The notes beneath the pieces were generated by a model that was not told where the DNA came from, did no database searches, and saw only the letters and a program-made list of their open reading frames with translations. Position numbers and translations under genes: made by a program. From Rhizobiales bacterium 65-79 (GTDB taxonomy: Bacteria > Pseudomonadota > Alphaproteobacteria > Rhizobiales > Rhizobiaceae): 64,000 bases of DNA. Position 1 is the stretch's first letter. Each line of letters opens with the position of its first letter. Below are positions 18,574 to 28,070 of the stretch, one piece after another. The stretch is taken from positions 124,001 through 188,000 of the forward strand of contig MKRJ01000014.1 of the NCBI GenBank assembly GCA_001896885.1. The letters run 5' to 3'.

Positions 18574-19005
18574 ATGACGGCCGCTTACGATCCCAACAAC
18601 ATCTTCGCCAAGATCCTCCGCGGCGAAATTCCGTCTCACAAGATCTGTGAGGACGATGAAAGCTTCGCCTTCATGGATATCATGCCGCGCGGCCCCGGCC
18701 ATTCGCTGGTCATTCCGAAGAAGCCGGCCCGCAACATTCTTGACGTCGATCCGACGAGCCTCGCCGCCGTGATGCGCACGGTGCAGAAGGTCGGGCGCGC
18801 GGCCATGAAGGCTTTCGATGCGCAGGGACTGACCGTGCAGCAGTTCAATGAGGTCGAAGGCGGACAGGTCGTGTTCCACCTCCATTTCCACGTCATGCCG
18901 CGCTTCGCCGGGATAGCGTTGAAGCCGCCCGCAGGGCCGATGGAAAGCCCGGAGGTATTGGCCGAAAACGCCGCAAGGATAAAGGCAGCCCTGGAAAAGA
19001 GCTAA
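18574..19005 (+). CDS. HIT-family nucleotide hydrolase/transferase (HinT-like)
   Basis: 143 aa. HIT proteins hydrolyse nucleoside phosphoramidates and related adenylated compounds through a covalent His intermediate. The histidine triad is HLHFHVMPR (about residues 110-118). The N-terminal NNIFAKILRGEIPSHKICED is also characteristic. It stands alone after the FemAB-like gene, with its own likely promoter, and is followed by a 246-bp non-coding stretch. Confidence 0.93.
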   Translation: MTAAYDPNNIFAKILRGEIPSHKICEDDESFAFMDIMPRGPGHSLVIPKKPARNILDVDPTSLAAVMRTVQKVGRAAMKAFDAQGLTVQQFNEVEGGQVVFHLHFHVMPRFAGIALKPPAGPMESPEVLAENAARIKAALEKS

Positions 19006-19114
19006 CGCGGGGTTTCGTTGCGCCGTGCGACATGCTTACGCCGGGAAACGCCCGGACGGCCGCGATTGCTGGGCATCCTTGCCTTATTTCGGCCTCTTCC
19101 CAAGGCCTTCAAAC

Positions 19115-19135
19115 ATTACATGAATTTAATGTAAT
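19115..19135. promoter_or_regulatory. AT-rich inverted repeat upstream of the NEW3/ABC operon
   Basis: ATTACAT and ATGTAAT (19115-19121 and 19129-19135) form a perfect 7-bp inverted repeat with a 7-bp AT-rich spacer, in an otherwise GC-rich genome, 116 bp before the NEW3 gene. The geometry (21 bp overall) suits a dimeric regulator. Confidence 0.4.
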
Positions 19136-19251
19136 CGGCAGATTCCTGCCGCATTTGCGGCGAAGCTAACGCGCGTTCACGGTCTTTTTCACGCGGAAAT
19201 AAATCGCTTCCGCGAACGGTATGTTTTTGCAGCAAGAAGGGAATTTCACCT

Positions 19252-20439
19252 ATGCGAACCGCCTTTTCTCCGCTCGGATTCGTGGTTCTCACAAGCGGGT
19301 TGGCTCTCGCGGCCTCCGGCGCCTTCGCCGACACGACTTCCTCCCCGCCCAATTCCCCCACCGGCGTGTGGCTCACGACCGATTACCCCGCCGTCACCGA
19401 GCAGGTGGGCAAGTCCTTCACGATGGATCTTTCGCTCGAGAACCACGGCATGCCGCCCGAACGGGTCCAGCTTTCGCTGGATGGAGTGCCGGAGGGCTGG
19501 CACTACGAATTCGAGGGCGGCGGCAACCCGGTGAAGGCCGCGATGGTAGGCCCGGGCGACACCCGCTCGCTGACCCTGAAAATGACGCCGGCAAGCGGGG
19601 CGGCGGCCAAGACCTACGCCCTGACGCTGGTGGGCGAGGCGGACAACCAGAAGCTATCCGTACCGATCAGCGTGACGCTCGCGCCGCCCGCTCCCGCCTC
19701 GCTCAAGCTCGACGCGAAGCTGCCGGCCCTGCGCGGATCGGCAAGCTCGAACTTCGACTACGACCTCACGGTCAAGAATGACAGCCCGTCCGATGTCACT
19801 GTCAATCTCGCGGCACAGACTCCGCCCGGCTTCGACGCCACCTTCAAGGAACAGTACGGCTCGCAGGAACTCACCTCCGTGCCGATCAAGGCGAACGAAT
19901 CGAAGGATCTGAAGCTGTCGGTCAAGCCGCCCCAGGACGTGCCCGCCGGCAAGTACAAGGTCGAAGTCGGCACCAGCACCGGAAAGGTGCAGGCCGAGAC
20001 GGCGCTTCTCCTCGACATCACCGGCCAGCCCAAGCTGGCGCTGGAAGGGCCGAGCGGCATGCTTTCTGGCTCCGCCGTCGCCGGCAAGGAACATTCCTTC
20101 ACCTTCACCGTCAACAATACCGGCGGAGCGCCGGCGCGGGACGTCAAGCTCACGGCTGATGCGCCTTCCGGCTGGAAGATCGATTTCTCCCCGGCCAAGA
20201 TCGACCAGATCGCGCCGGGCGGCAAGGCGGAGGCGCAGATGCGGATCACGCCCGCCTCGAACGCCATCGCCGGCGACTATTCCGTCGACGTGGATTCGAA
20301 CGGCCAAGGCGCTTCCGACAATTTGAAGTTCCGCGTCACCGTCGAGACCTCGACCGAATGGGGCCTCGCGGGCCTCGGCATCATCGGCATCGCCGTGCTG
20401 GTCATGGCCGGCGCCGTGACAAGGTACGGCCGCAGATGA
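19252..20439 (+). CDS. Periplasmic NEW3-domain membrane-anchored protein of an ABC system
   Basis: 395 aa. Signal peptide about residues 1-26 (ASGAFA cleavage region). The periplasmic part consists of repeated immunoglobulin-like beta-sandwich (NEW3/COG1470-like) units, visible as recurring [22 protein letters not shown]-type modules (also [14 protein letters not shown] and [13 protein letters not shown]). One C-terminal transmembrane helix (about 367-390) and a basic end follow. The stop overlaps the ATPase start as ATGA. I infer it is the extracytoplasmic partner of the ABC transporter encoded next, comparable in position to NosD for NosFY. The substrate is unknown. Confidence 0.85.
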   Translation: MRTAFSPLGFVVLTSGLALAASGAFADTTSSPPNSPTGVWLTTDYPAVTEQVGKSFTMDLSLENHGMPPERVQLSLDGVPEGWHYEFEGGGNPVKAAMVGPGDTRSLTLKMTPASGAAAKTYALTLVGEADNQKLSVPISVTLAPPAPASLKLDAKLPALRGSASSNFDYDLTVKNDSPSDVTVNLAAQTPPGFDATFKEQYGSQELTSVPIKANESKDLKLSVKPPQDVPAGKYKVEVGTSTGKVQAETALLLDITGQPKLALEGPSGMLSGSAVAGKEHSFTFTVNNTGGAPARDVKLTADAPSGWKIDFSPAKIDQIAPGGKAEAQMRITPASNAIAGDYSVDVDSNGQGASDNLKFRVTVETSTEWGLAGLGIIGIAVLVMAGAVTRYGRR

Positions 20440-21389
20440 GCGCGCCAGTCGTCGAGGCGCAAGGCCTCACCAAGCGCTACGGATCGACCGTCGCGGTCAA
20501 CGGTCTCGACCTCCGGATAGAGGCAGGCGAGGTGTTCGGTCTTCTCGGCCCCAACGGCTCGGGCAAGACAACCACCATCCTCATGCTGCTCGGGCTTACC
20601 GAACCGTCTTCAGGCACGGTCCGCGTCTTCGGCCACGATCCCTTGCGCGACCCGCTCGCGGTCAAGCGGGAGGTCGGCTACATGCCCGACGCGGTGGGTT
20701 TCTACGACCAACTCACCGCGCGCGAGAATTTACGGTACATCGCCAAGCTCTCCGGCATCCCGGAGAACGAGCGCGAGGCGCGCATCGAGCAGGCGCTGAT
20801 CCGGGTGCGGCTTTCCAAGGTCGCGGACCGCAGGGTCAAGACCTTCTCGCGCGGCATGCGCCAAAGGCTGGGCTTGGCGGAACTCGTCGCCAAGGGCAGC
20901 CGGCTCGCCATCCTCGACGAGCCGACCTCGGGTCTCGACCCGCAGTCGACGCAGGAACTCCTGCAGCTCATTTCCTCCTTCGCCGGAGAGGGCATGACGG
21001 TGATCCTGTCGTCGCATCTTCTTTCCATGGTGCAGTCGGTCTGCGACCGCGTCGCGCTCTTCCGCGAAGGCAAGGCGGGGCTCATCGGAACAGTGCCGGA
21101 TATCGCCGGCAAGGTACTGGGCGGCATCTGCATCATCGATCTCGAAGCCGAAGGCGCGGATCCCGAAAAAGTGGTCGCACCCATCCCGGGCGTTCGGAGG
21201 GTGACGCGCAGGAAGAACGGAGCCGTCCAGATCGACGCGGACGGCGACCTTCGCCCGGAGATATCGAGGGCAATCGTCGCCGCCGGCGGATCGCTGAAGA
21301 GCCTGTCCATGAGCCAATCCAGCCTCGACGACGTCTATGTCCGCTATTTCGAGGGCGAAGAGAACAGGGAGATGGCCGATGCGGCGTAA
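20436..21389 (+). CDS. ABC transporter ATP-binding protein (NosF/CcmA-like)
   Basis: 317 aa. Walker A is GPNGSGKTT (about residues 40-48). The signature loop is degenerate for ABC ([13 protein letters not shown]), and Walker B is [13 protein letters not shown], followed by the H-loop LSSHLL. A C-terminal domain of about 90 residues (from IDLEAEG) is typical of ABC-2 exporters with separate permease subunits. The ATG overlaps the NEW3 stop by 4 nt and its stop overlaps the permease start by 11 nt, so the three proteins are made together. Confidence 0.94.
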   Translation: MSAPVVEAQGLTKRYGSTVAVNGLDLRIEAGEVFGLLGPNGSGKTTTILMLLGLTEPSSGTVRVFGHDPLRDPLAVKREVGYMPDAVGFYDQLTARENLRYIAKLSGIPENEREARIEQALIRVRLSKVADRRVKTFSRGMRQRLGLAELVAKGSRLAILDEPTSGLDPQSTQELLQLISSFAGEGMTVILSSHLLSMVQSVCDRVALFREGKAGLIGTVPDIAGKVLGGICIIDLEAEGADPEKVVAPIPGVRRVTRRKNGAVQIDADGDLRPEISRAIVAAGGSLKSLSMSQSSLDDVYVRYFEGEENREMADAA

Positions 21390-22332
21390 GGGCCACGCCC
21401 TCGCGGGCATGTCCACCATCGCGTGGAAGGAAGCGGCGGACCATTTCTCCTCCGCGCGCTTCCATTTCGTCATGCTGCTGGTGATCCTCACCGCTTTCGG
21501 CAGCGTCTATGGCGCGATCGGCGAGATCAAGAACACGATCGGCCAGGACCCGTTCCTGTTCCTGCGCCTGCTGACCACGGCGAAGGACCCCGTGCCGTCC
21601 TTCGTGGCGTTCCTCGGCTTCCTCTTGCCGCTCGTCTCGATTGCGCTCGCCTTCGATTCGGTGAACGGCGAATATTCGCGCCGGACGATGAGCCGCATCC
21701 TGGCGCAGCCGATCTACCGTGACGCATTGCTGTTCGGGAAATTCTTGGGCGGCATGATCGTGCTGGCGCTCTGCCTGCTCACGCTCTGGCTGCTGATGAC
21801 CGGCCTCGGCATCCTTACCCTCGGCCTGCCGCCGAGCGGGCCGGAGATCGCTCGGGGTCTTGCGTTCCTGGTTGCCTGCCTCGCCTATGCCGGCGTCTGG
21901 CTGGCGATGGCGCTGCTCTTCTCGACGATCTTCCGGCAGGCGGCGACCTCGGCGCTTGCGGCGCTCGCGCTGTGGCTGGTCTTCGCCATCTTCTGGGGCA
22001 TGATCGCGCATGCGCTGACGATCGCGCTCGCTCCGATCGACCCGACCAACCCGATGACGCTGGTCAACGCCGTCGAGATGCAGAGCGCGCTCGCCCGCAT
22101 TTCGCCGAACACGCTCTTCTCGGAGACGGCGCAGGCGCTGCTCAACCCGCAGACGCGCGCGCTCGGCCTGGTGTTCATGGACCAGATGGAAGGCGCGATC
22201 CCCGGCGCGCCGCTTCCGTTCTCGCAGAGCGCATTGCTCATCTGGCCGCAACTTTCCGGCATGGTGGCGGCCATGCTTCTGATCTTCACTGGCGCTTACG
22301 TCACCTTCCAGCGCCAGGAAGTGCGGGCATAG
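21379..22332 (+). CDS. ABC-2 type permease (NosY-like)
   Basis: 317 aa with six predicted transmembrane segments and a large loop after the fourth or fifth, as in NosY-type ABC-2 permeases. Landmarks are the amphipathic start [37 protein letters not shown] (coupling helix region contacting the ATPase) and the C-terminal helix with [17 protein letters not shown] placed the start at the ATG at 21379. An ATG at 21337 would overlap the ATPase gene further. It ends the operon before a strong terminator. Confidence 0.9.
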   Translation: MRRKGHALAGMSTIAWKEAADHFSSARFHFVMLLVILTAFGSVYGAIGEIKNTIGQDPFLFLRLLTTAKDPVPSFVAFLGFLLPLVSIALAFDSVNGEYSRRTMSRILAQPIYRDALLFGKFLGGMIVLALCLLTLWLLMTGLGILTLGLPPSGPEIARGLAFLVACLAYAGVWLAMALLFSTIFRQAATSALAALALWLVFAIFWGMIAHALTIALAPIDPTNPMTLVNAVEMQSALARISPNTLFSETAQALLNPQTRALGLVFMDQMEGAIPGAPLPFSQSALLIWPQLSGMVAAMLLIFTGAYVTFQRQEVRA

Positions 22333-22395
22333 CGGCGGAGCGCTCGGGGTGCGACGGGCGGGCGTTCGCCCTCAGCGCTCCTAACCGCTGGCCTG

Positions 22396-22434
22396 CCCCT
22401 CCTCTCCCTCGTGGAGAGGAGGGGTTTGCTTTTT
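22396..22434 (+). terminator. Strong rho-independent terminator after the NEW3/ABC operon
   Basis: A perfect 12-bp stem (22396-22407 with 22413-22424) with a CTCGT loop is followed by TTTGCTTTTT. It is placed between the convergent permease and putA genes. Confidence 0.88.
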
Positions 22435-22450
22435 CGGGAGTCGAGGCCGA

Positions 22451-25400
22451 CTACGACGCCGCGAGCAGGCTGGCGTTGCCGCCGGCAGCCGTCGTGTCGA
22501 CGCAGATGGCCCCCTCGTGGGCGTAGGCGATCGGGTTTACTCTCTCGCTGACGATACCGACAATCGGACCGGGACGGGCCGCGAGCGCCCGGCGAAGCCG
22601 ACGCAGCATTTCGGCATCACCCGAAAAGGCCACGAGATCGACGGACATGTCGCGAAGGCTTTCAGGGTCGATCGCACCCTCGACGGCGGCGAGCGGCAGG
22701 CCTTTTCCGGTGAGCGGAGCAAGCGTCTTCACGGCATCCGGCGCGACGGCAAGTACGATATTGCCGGCCGCCAGCGCCTGGACGACCTGCGCCAGCAGCG
22801 TTTCTCCATCCGGGCCGAGACAGAACACGCGTCCGCGCGGCGCCGTCACCAGCGTGTTCGCCTCGCCGGTGGGTCCCGGCAAATCGACCGGGCCGTATTC
22901 GGCCGCCGCCGTCGCCATGATCGCCGCGGCGGCCTTGCCGCGAAGCAGCTTGCGTAGCGCCGGTATGCGGTCGTCTCGCGCGGCCCATTTGCCGCCGTCA
23001 AAGGGTGGGAAGCGCGCGGAAAGCTCGCTTGCCGGGATAGTGGTCGCCACGATCGAGGTCGTTGAAGCAACCGCGCTGGCGGCGGCCTTGCGAAAGCGCC
23101 TCAGATAATTCGGGCCGCCGGCTTTCGGGCCGGTCCCGGACAAGCCCTCGCCGCCGAATGGCTGGGAGCCGACGACAGCGCCGATCTGGTTGCGGTTGAC
23201 ATAGATGTTGCCGGCATGGACCGCATCGACCACGTGCTGAACGCGTGCGTCGATACGCGTGTGCAGGCCGAAGGTCAGGCCATATCCCTTGCCGTTTATG
23301 TCGGCGATGACACGGTCGATCGCCTCCGGCTCGTAGGTGGCGAGGTGCAGTACCGGCCCGAACACCTCGCGCTCTATCTCGCCGATGCCTGAGACCCGAA
23401 AGATGCTCGGGCTCACGAATCGGCCGCCTGTCGGCGCATCGAGCTTCGCGATCAGGCGGCCATCCTTTTCCATCTTGCCGCCATAGGCCGAAATCGATTG
23501 CTTCGCGTCGTCGTCGATCACCGGCCCGACATCCGTCTCGATGTCCGAAGGATCGCCGAGGGTCAGCGCCGCAAGCGCGCCGGTCAGCATCTTTGTCATC
23601 TTGGGCGCGACGTCGTCCTGGAGGTAGAGCACGCGCAGTGCGGAACAGCGTTGGCCGGCGCTCTGGAAGGCGGAAGCGACCACGTCACGGACCACCTGCT
23701 CGGGCAGCGCGGTGGAATCGACGATCATCGCGTTGAGACCGCCGGTCTCGGCGATCAGCATGGCGTCGGGCGCGGCGGTCTCGGCGAGCTGGCGCTCGAT
23801 ACCCTTCGCCACCTCGGTCGAACCGGTGAAACAGACGCCTGAGATGCGCGGATCGGCGGTGAGCGGCGCGCCGACGGACGGGCCGTCGCCGGGCAGGAGC
23901 TGGATGACGTCTTCCGGCACGCCGGCGCGCCGCATCAGTTCGACCGCGCGGGCGGCAATGAGCGGCGTCTGCTCGGCCGGCTTGGCGATGACGGCGTTGC
24001 CGGTCACAAGCGCGGCCGCGATCTGCCCGGTGAAGATCGCCAGAGGAAAATTCCACGGCGAGATGCAGGCGATCACGCCGCGCGCCACCGTGCCGGTTTC
24101 CGCCTGTTCCACCTGGCCGGCATAGTAGCGCAGGAAATCGACGGCCTCGCGCAGTTCGGCCACGCCGTCGGCAAGCGTCTTGCCCGCCTCTCGCGCCGCC
24201 AGCGCGAAGAACTCGACCGCATTTTCTTCGTAGAGATCGGCGATACGGAGCAGGATCGCGGCACGCTCCGCGACAGGACGCGCGGTCCATTGCGGCTGCG
24301 CGGCGATGGCGAGGGCGACGGCCTCCCGCATCTGGGCGGCGTCGGCGTTGACCACCTCGCCGACGACTTCGGAAGGGTTCGCCGGGTTCAGCACCGGCTC
24401 CGGCGTCCCCCGGCCTTTCGCCCGCGTCATCGGCCCGGCCTGCCAGCGATGCGGCGCGGCGAACTTCTTGCGCGCCTTGTCGATCGCGGCGACGGTCACC
24501 GGATCGGTGATATCCCAGCCTTCCGAATTACCGCGCACCGGCTCGAAGATCGCCTCCGGCGCGGGGATGGCGGGGTTCGCCGCCGGACCCTGGCTCTCGA
24601 TGGTCGCCAGCGGGTCCCGGGCGATCGCCTCGGGGCTGACGCTCTTATCCACGATCTGGTGCACGAAAGATGAGTTGGCGCCGTTCTCCAGAAGCCGCCG
24701 CACCAGGTAGGCCAGCAGATCCTCGTGCGCGCCCACCGGCGCATAGATGCGGCAGCGCGTGCCCTCCGCCTTGCGCACCGCCTCGTGCAGCGCCTCGCCC
24801 ATGCCGTGCAGGCGTTGGAACTCGAAGCGGTCGCGGTCGGCGCCGGCAAGTTCCAGCACCGCCGCCACGGTGTGCGCGTTGTGCGTGGCGAATTGGGGGT
24901 AGATGCGGTCCGTCATGGACAAGAGCTTGCGCGCGCAGGCGAGATAGGAAACGTCCGTGTTGGCCTTCCGCGTGAATACCGGATAGCCGGCGAGCCCCAT
25001 CGCCTGGGCCCGCTTGATCTCTGTATCCCAATAGGCGCCCTTGACCAGCCGCACCATGATGCGCCGGTCGAGCTTCTCGGCGAGCGCGTGGAGCCAGTCG
25101 AGCACGAAGGGCGCGCGCCGCCCGTAGGCCTGCACGACGACGCCGAAACCGTCCCAGCCGGCGAGCGAGGGACTTGCCAGCACTTCCTCGATCACATCCA
25201 GCGAGAGATCGAGCCGGTCGGCTTCCTCGGCATCGATGTTGAGGCCCATGCGGGCCTCCTTCGCCGCCTCGGCCAGCGACAGCAGCCGCTCGGTCATGAC
25301 AGGCAGCATCTTTTTCCTGTGTGTCGCCTCGTAGCGCGGATGGATGGCCGAGAGCTTCACCGAGATGCCGGGGTTGCGGCGGATGTCGTTACCCGTCGCC

Positions 25401-26107
25401 GACGGCTTCAAAGAGGCGATCGCGTCGGCATAGGCCTTGTGATAGCGGAGCGCGTCGGCTTCCGTGCGGGCCGCCTCGCCCAGCATGTCGTAGGAGTAGC
25501 TGTAGCCCTTGGCGAGCAGCGGCCGGCCGCGCTTCAACGCCTCACCGATCGTGCGGCCGAGCACGAACTGCTCGCCCATCTCGCGCATGGCGGCGGCGAC
25601 CGCCTTGCGAATCACCGGCTCGCCGAGACGGCGGACCATGCCGCGCAGCGTGCGCTCGATCGTCCCCTCGCCTTCTTCCAGCACGCGGCCGGTCAGCATC
25701 AGCGCCCAGGTCGAGGCATTGACGAAGATGGAGGTCGATTCGCCCGAATGCGCCGACCAGTCATGCGGCGCGATCTTGTCGCGGATCAGATCGTCCATCG
25801 TCTCGGCATCGGGCACGCGCAACAGCGCCTCGGCCAGGCACATCAGCGCCACGCCCTCCGTCGTCGACAGCCCGTATTCGGAAAGGAACACTTCCATGAG
25901 TTGAGGATCGGCCGAACCGCGGACTTTTTCGACAAGCCGCACCGCCTTCGCGGAGATCGAACGGCGGTCCTCGTCCGAAAGGCCGGTGGAAGCAGCCAGC
26001 CTCTTCAGCGTCTCCGTTTCGTCCGCAAGGGTGTGTGCACGAAGTTCGGCGCGGATTTCATCGAGGTTTTTGGCGATATCGGCCGGTCTGGAGGCGGGTG
26101 AGGGCAT
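22451..26107 (-). CDS. putA: Bifunctional proline dehydrogenase / P5C dehydrogenase PutA
   Basis: 1218 aa. It oxidises proline to glutamate in two steps with substrate channelling, at the inner membrane. Domains in order: alpha arm, FAD-dependent PRODH barrel (RRNPGISVKLSAIHPRY, MVRLVKGAYWD, FATHNAHTVAAV), then P5CDH with CFTGSTEVAKG, the general base Glu in AETGGLNAM and the catalytic Cys in SAGQRCSALRV. A C-terminal ALDH-like domain follows (type B PutA). No ribbon-helix-helix DNA-binding domain is present, consistent with the separate Lrp-type regulator divergent from it. The start is the ATG at 26107 (MPSPASRPADI). An upstream ATG at 26140 is possible. Confidence 0.96.
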   Translation of the reverse strand: MPSPASRPADIAKNLDEIRAELRAHTLADETETLKRLAASTGLSDEDRRSISAKAVRLVEKVRGSADPQLMEVFLSEYGLSTTEGVALMCLAEALLRVPDAETMDDLIRDKIAPHDWSAHSGESTSIFVNASTWALMLTGRVLEEGEGTIERTLRGMVRRLGEPVIRKAVAAAMREMGEQFVLGRTIGEALKRGRPLLAKGYSYSYDMLGEAARTEADALRYHKAYADAIASLKPSATGNDIRRNPGISVKLSAIHPRYEATHRKKMLPVMTERLLSLAEAAKEARMGLNIDAEEADRLDLSLDVIEEVLASPSLAGWDGFGVVVQAYGRRAPFVLDWLHALAEKLDRRIMVRLVKGAYWDTEIKRAQAMGLAGYPVFTRKANTDVSYLACARKLLSMTDRIYPQFATHNAHTVAAVLELAGADRDRFEFQRLHGMGEALHEAVRKAEGTRCRIYAPVGAHEDLLAYLVRRLLENGANSSFVHQIVDKSVSPEAIARDPLATIESQGPAANPAIPAPEAIFEPVRGNSEGWDITDPVTVAAIDKARKKFAAPHRWQAGPMTRAKGRGTPEPVLNPANPSEVVGEVVNADAAQMREAVALAIAAQPQWTARPVAERAAILLRIADLYEENAVEFFALAAREAGKTLADGVAELREAVDFLRYYAGQVEQAETGTVARGVIACISPWNFPLAIFTGQIAAALVTGNAVIAKPAEQTPLIAARAVELMRRAGVPEDVIQLLPGDGPSVGAPLTADPRISGVCFTGSTEVAKGIERQLAETAAPDAMLIAETGGLNAMIVDSTALPEQVVRDVVASAFQSAGQRCSALRVLYLQDDVAPKMTKMLTGALAALTLGDPSDIETDVGPVIDDDAKQSISAYGGKMEKDGRLIAKLDAPTGGRFVSPSIFRVSGIGEIEREVFGPVLHLATYEPEAIDRVIADINGKGYGLTFGLHTRIDARVQHVVDAVHAGNIYVNRNQIGAVVGSQPFGGEGLSGTGPKAGGPNYLRRFRKAAASAVASTTSIVATTIPASELSARFPPFDGGKWAARDDRIPALRKLLRGKAAAAIMATAAAEYGPVDLPGPTGEANTLVTAPRGRVFCLGPDGETLLAQVVQALAAGNIVLAVAPDAVKTLAPLTGKGLPLAAVEGAIDPESLRDMSVDLVAFSGDAEMLRRLRRALAARPGPIVGIVSERVNPIAYAHEGAICVDTTAAGGNASLLAAS

Positions 26108-26150
26108 GGCGCTGGCGTTCCGCGAGAGATGGATGGCAACCATACCACGC

Positions 26151-26179
26151 GAATCGCACCGCCAAGCGACTGAATCGCA
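26151..26179. promoter_or_regulatory. Phased direct repeats between putA and the Lrp-type regulator
   Basis: GAATCGCA occurs at 26151-26158 and again at 26172-26179, spaced 21 bp, two helical turns, within the 139-bp divergent intergenic region. It is a candidate binding array for the adjacent Lrp-type protein. Evidence is only the repeat and its phasing. Confidence 0.3.
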
Positions 26180-26246
26180 AGACAATATGCGCCGAACACG
26201 CTATTCGATGGCGTCCCTGCAGGTCGCTTGTACGGTAGTTTCTTGA

Positions 26247-26696
26247 ATGACAGACCAATTGGATCGCATCGACCGCAAGATACTGTCGTCCCTCCAGGCC
26301 GACGGCCGTCTCTCCATGGCTGAACTGGCAAGCACGGTCGGCCTGTCGAAATCGCCGGTCGCTGCACGTGTCCGCCGGCTGGAGAAGGATGGCTACATCC
26401 GCGGCTATACCGCGCTGGTCGACCACGACCGCCTCGGCGAGGGCCATATCGCCTTCGTGCAGGTCAAGCTTTCCGACACTCGGTCGGCGGCGCTCGAAGC
26501 GTTCAACAAGGCCGTGCTGAAGGTCCCGGAAATCGAGCAGTGCCACATGATCGCGTCGAGTTTCGACTATCTGCTGAAGGTTCGGACGAAGGACATCGCC
26601 GCTTACCGACGCGTGCTCGGCGAGCGCATCTCCGCCCTCCCCCATGTGGCGCAGACATCGACCTTCGTGGCCATGGAGACGGTGAAGGACCGATAG
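26247..26696 (+). CDS. putR: Lrp/AsnC-family regulator, probable activator of putA
   Basis: 149 aa. N-terminal HTH (LDRIDRKILSSLQADGRLSM, with recognition helix SKSPVAARVRRLEKDGYI) and a C-terminal RAM ligand-binding domain ending YRRVLGERISALPHVAQT. In Agrobacterium and Rhodobacter a divergently transcribed Lrp-type protein (PutR) activates putA in response to proline. The divergent placement here supports the same role. The symbol rests on this context, not on sequence comparison. Confidence 0.88.
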   Translation: MTDQLDRIDRKILSSLQADGRLSMAELASTVGLSKSPVAARVRRLEKDGYIRGYTALVDHDRLGEGHIAFVQVKLSDTRSAALEAFNKAVLKVPEIEQCHMIASSFDYLLKVRTKDIAAYRRVLGERISALPHVAQTSTFVAMETVKDR

Positions 26697-26707
26697 CCGG
26701 GACGGCT

Positions 26708-27094
26708 TCACGTATTCACGCCGAGCTCCGCCAGCCGCTCGACGCAGGATTCTTCCGCGTGGTCGAGTTCCGCCAGCGTCTCCTCGAGGTCGCGACGCTT
26801 CTGGCGCAAGTTCTCGCGCTTCTCCTCGATGCGATTGATCATCAGCTTGAGCTGCCCGACCTCGCCCGGCGGCTCCTTGTACATCTGCACGATCTCGCGG
26901 ATCTCGGCGATGGAGAAGCCGAGCCGCTTGCCGCGGAGGATCTGGCGCACCAATTGCCGGTCGGACGGCCGGAACAGCCTTGTCCTGCCGCGCCGCACGG
27001 GATGGATCAGCCCTTCATCCTCGTAGAAGCGAAGGGTCCGCGTCGAGATGTCGAATTCGCGGGTGAGTTCGGTGATCGAATAATATTCCCGCAT
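26708..27094 (-). CDS. MerR-family transcriptional regulator
   Basis: 128 aa from the ATG at 27094 (MREYYSITELTREF). The N-terminal winged HTH has DISTRTLRFYEDEGLI. A long coiled-coil dimerisation helix (LKLMINRIEEKRENLRQKRR) follows. The C-terminal part has one Cys (EESCVERLAEL), so a metal site like that of MerR or SoxR is unlikely. The closest remembered relatives are the LiuR-type regulators of branched-chain amino acid catabolism, but no liu gene is adjacent. The target is unknown. Confidence 0.88.
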   Translation of the reverse strand: MREYYSITELTREFDISTRTLRFYEDEGLIHPVRRGRTRLFRPSDRQLVRQILRGKRLGFSIAEIREIVQMYKEPPGEVGQLKLMINRIEEKRENLRQKRRDLEETLAELDHAEESCVERLAELGVNT

Positions 27095-27170
27095 TGGTCC
27101 TGCCTGCCTTGAATTCCTTGTGAAATCTGGCACGGCATTTACGTAAAAGTCAAATCAAAGCGACCTGCGA

Positions 27171-28070
27171 TCAATCCGCCTCCGTTCGCCAGAGTGCGAT
27201 GGCGAGGCCGGCGAGCACCAGCACGAGGCCGGCGGCATCGGTGACCGCGTAAGGCGCATCGAGGAACAACGCGCTGAGACCGATGGCCAGCATCGGGCTC
27301 AGGCCGAGGAAAGCGGTAACGTTCGAAGCGGGCAACGCCGAGAGCGCATGCAGCCACAGGAAATAGCCGATGCCGCTCGACGCGCCGATAAAGGCGATAG
27401 CGGCCCAGCCCGCAAGGCTGAAGCCGGACCAGCCGGAAAACAGGCCTTCGCGCGCCGAAGGGATCAACAGGAACAGGACCGCCGCAGCCATAGCCACGAA
27501 GCTGACCGCCATCGTCGGATTGCGCTGGAGATACGGACGATAGGCGATTGAGCAGACCGCCCCGATGACCGCGCTCAGGAAAGCGGCGCCGGCCCCGAGC
27601 CACTGGCCCGCATCCTGATGGCGGAAGTCGAGCAGCACGCCGACCGAAAGCGCCACCCCGACCACGGTCAGGACGATGCCGGCCGTGCCGCGCCAGGTAA
27701 AGCGTTCGCGGCCGATAGCGATGGCGAAGATCATCGTAAGGATGGGAAAGGTCGCGAAGATGAGCGTCACGCGACCCGGGTCGAGCTTCTGCAATGAAAT
27801 ATTGAGGAAAAGGATCAGGAGGCCGAACTGGCAGACGCCGAGCAATCCGATCGGGACGATGTCGGCCCGCCGCATCGCCGGCAGCCGACGCGCGGCGACC
27901 GGCAGGAGGATGAGAAGCGCGATCAGGTAGCGGAAGAGCGCCAGCGATCCGGGGCCGGCTTCGGCGATCACCAGATGGGTGACGAAGGTCGCGGCGCCCA
28001 CCTGCAGCCCGGCAAGCGCGGCGGCTACAAGCGCCGGCGTCCGTTTCCCGCTCAATGCGCGCCGTACCAC
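27171..28070 (-). CDS. DMT-superfamily (EamA) transporter
   Basis: 299 aa with about ten transmembrane helices arranged as two EamA repeats (first from LVAAALAGLQVGAATFV, second from QWLGAGAAFLSAVIGAV). EamA proteins export metabolites such as amino acids; the substrate cannot be told. The start is a GTG at 28070 that overlaps the mgtE 3' end by 19 nt, which suggests co-transcription with mgtE. A later start would remove part of the first helix. Confidence 0.9.
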   Translation of the reverse strand: MVRRALSGKRTPALVAAALAGLQVGAATFVTHLVIAEAGPGSLALFRYLIALLILLPVAARRLPAMRRADIVPIGLLGVCQFGLLILFLNISLQKLDPGRVTLIFATFPILTMIFAIAIGRERFTWRGTAGIVLTVVGVALSVGVLLDFRHQDAGQWLGAGAAFLSAVIGAVCSIAYRPYLQRNPTMAVSFVAMAAAVLFLLIPSAREGLFSGWSGFSLAGWAAIAFIGASSGIGYFLWLHALSALPASNVTAFLGLSPMLAIGLSALFLDAPYAVTDAAGLVLVLAGLAIALWRTEAD

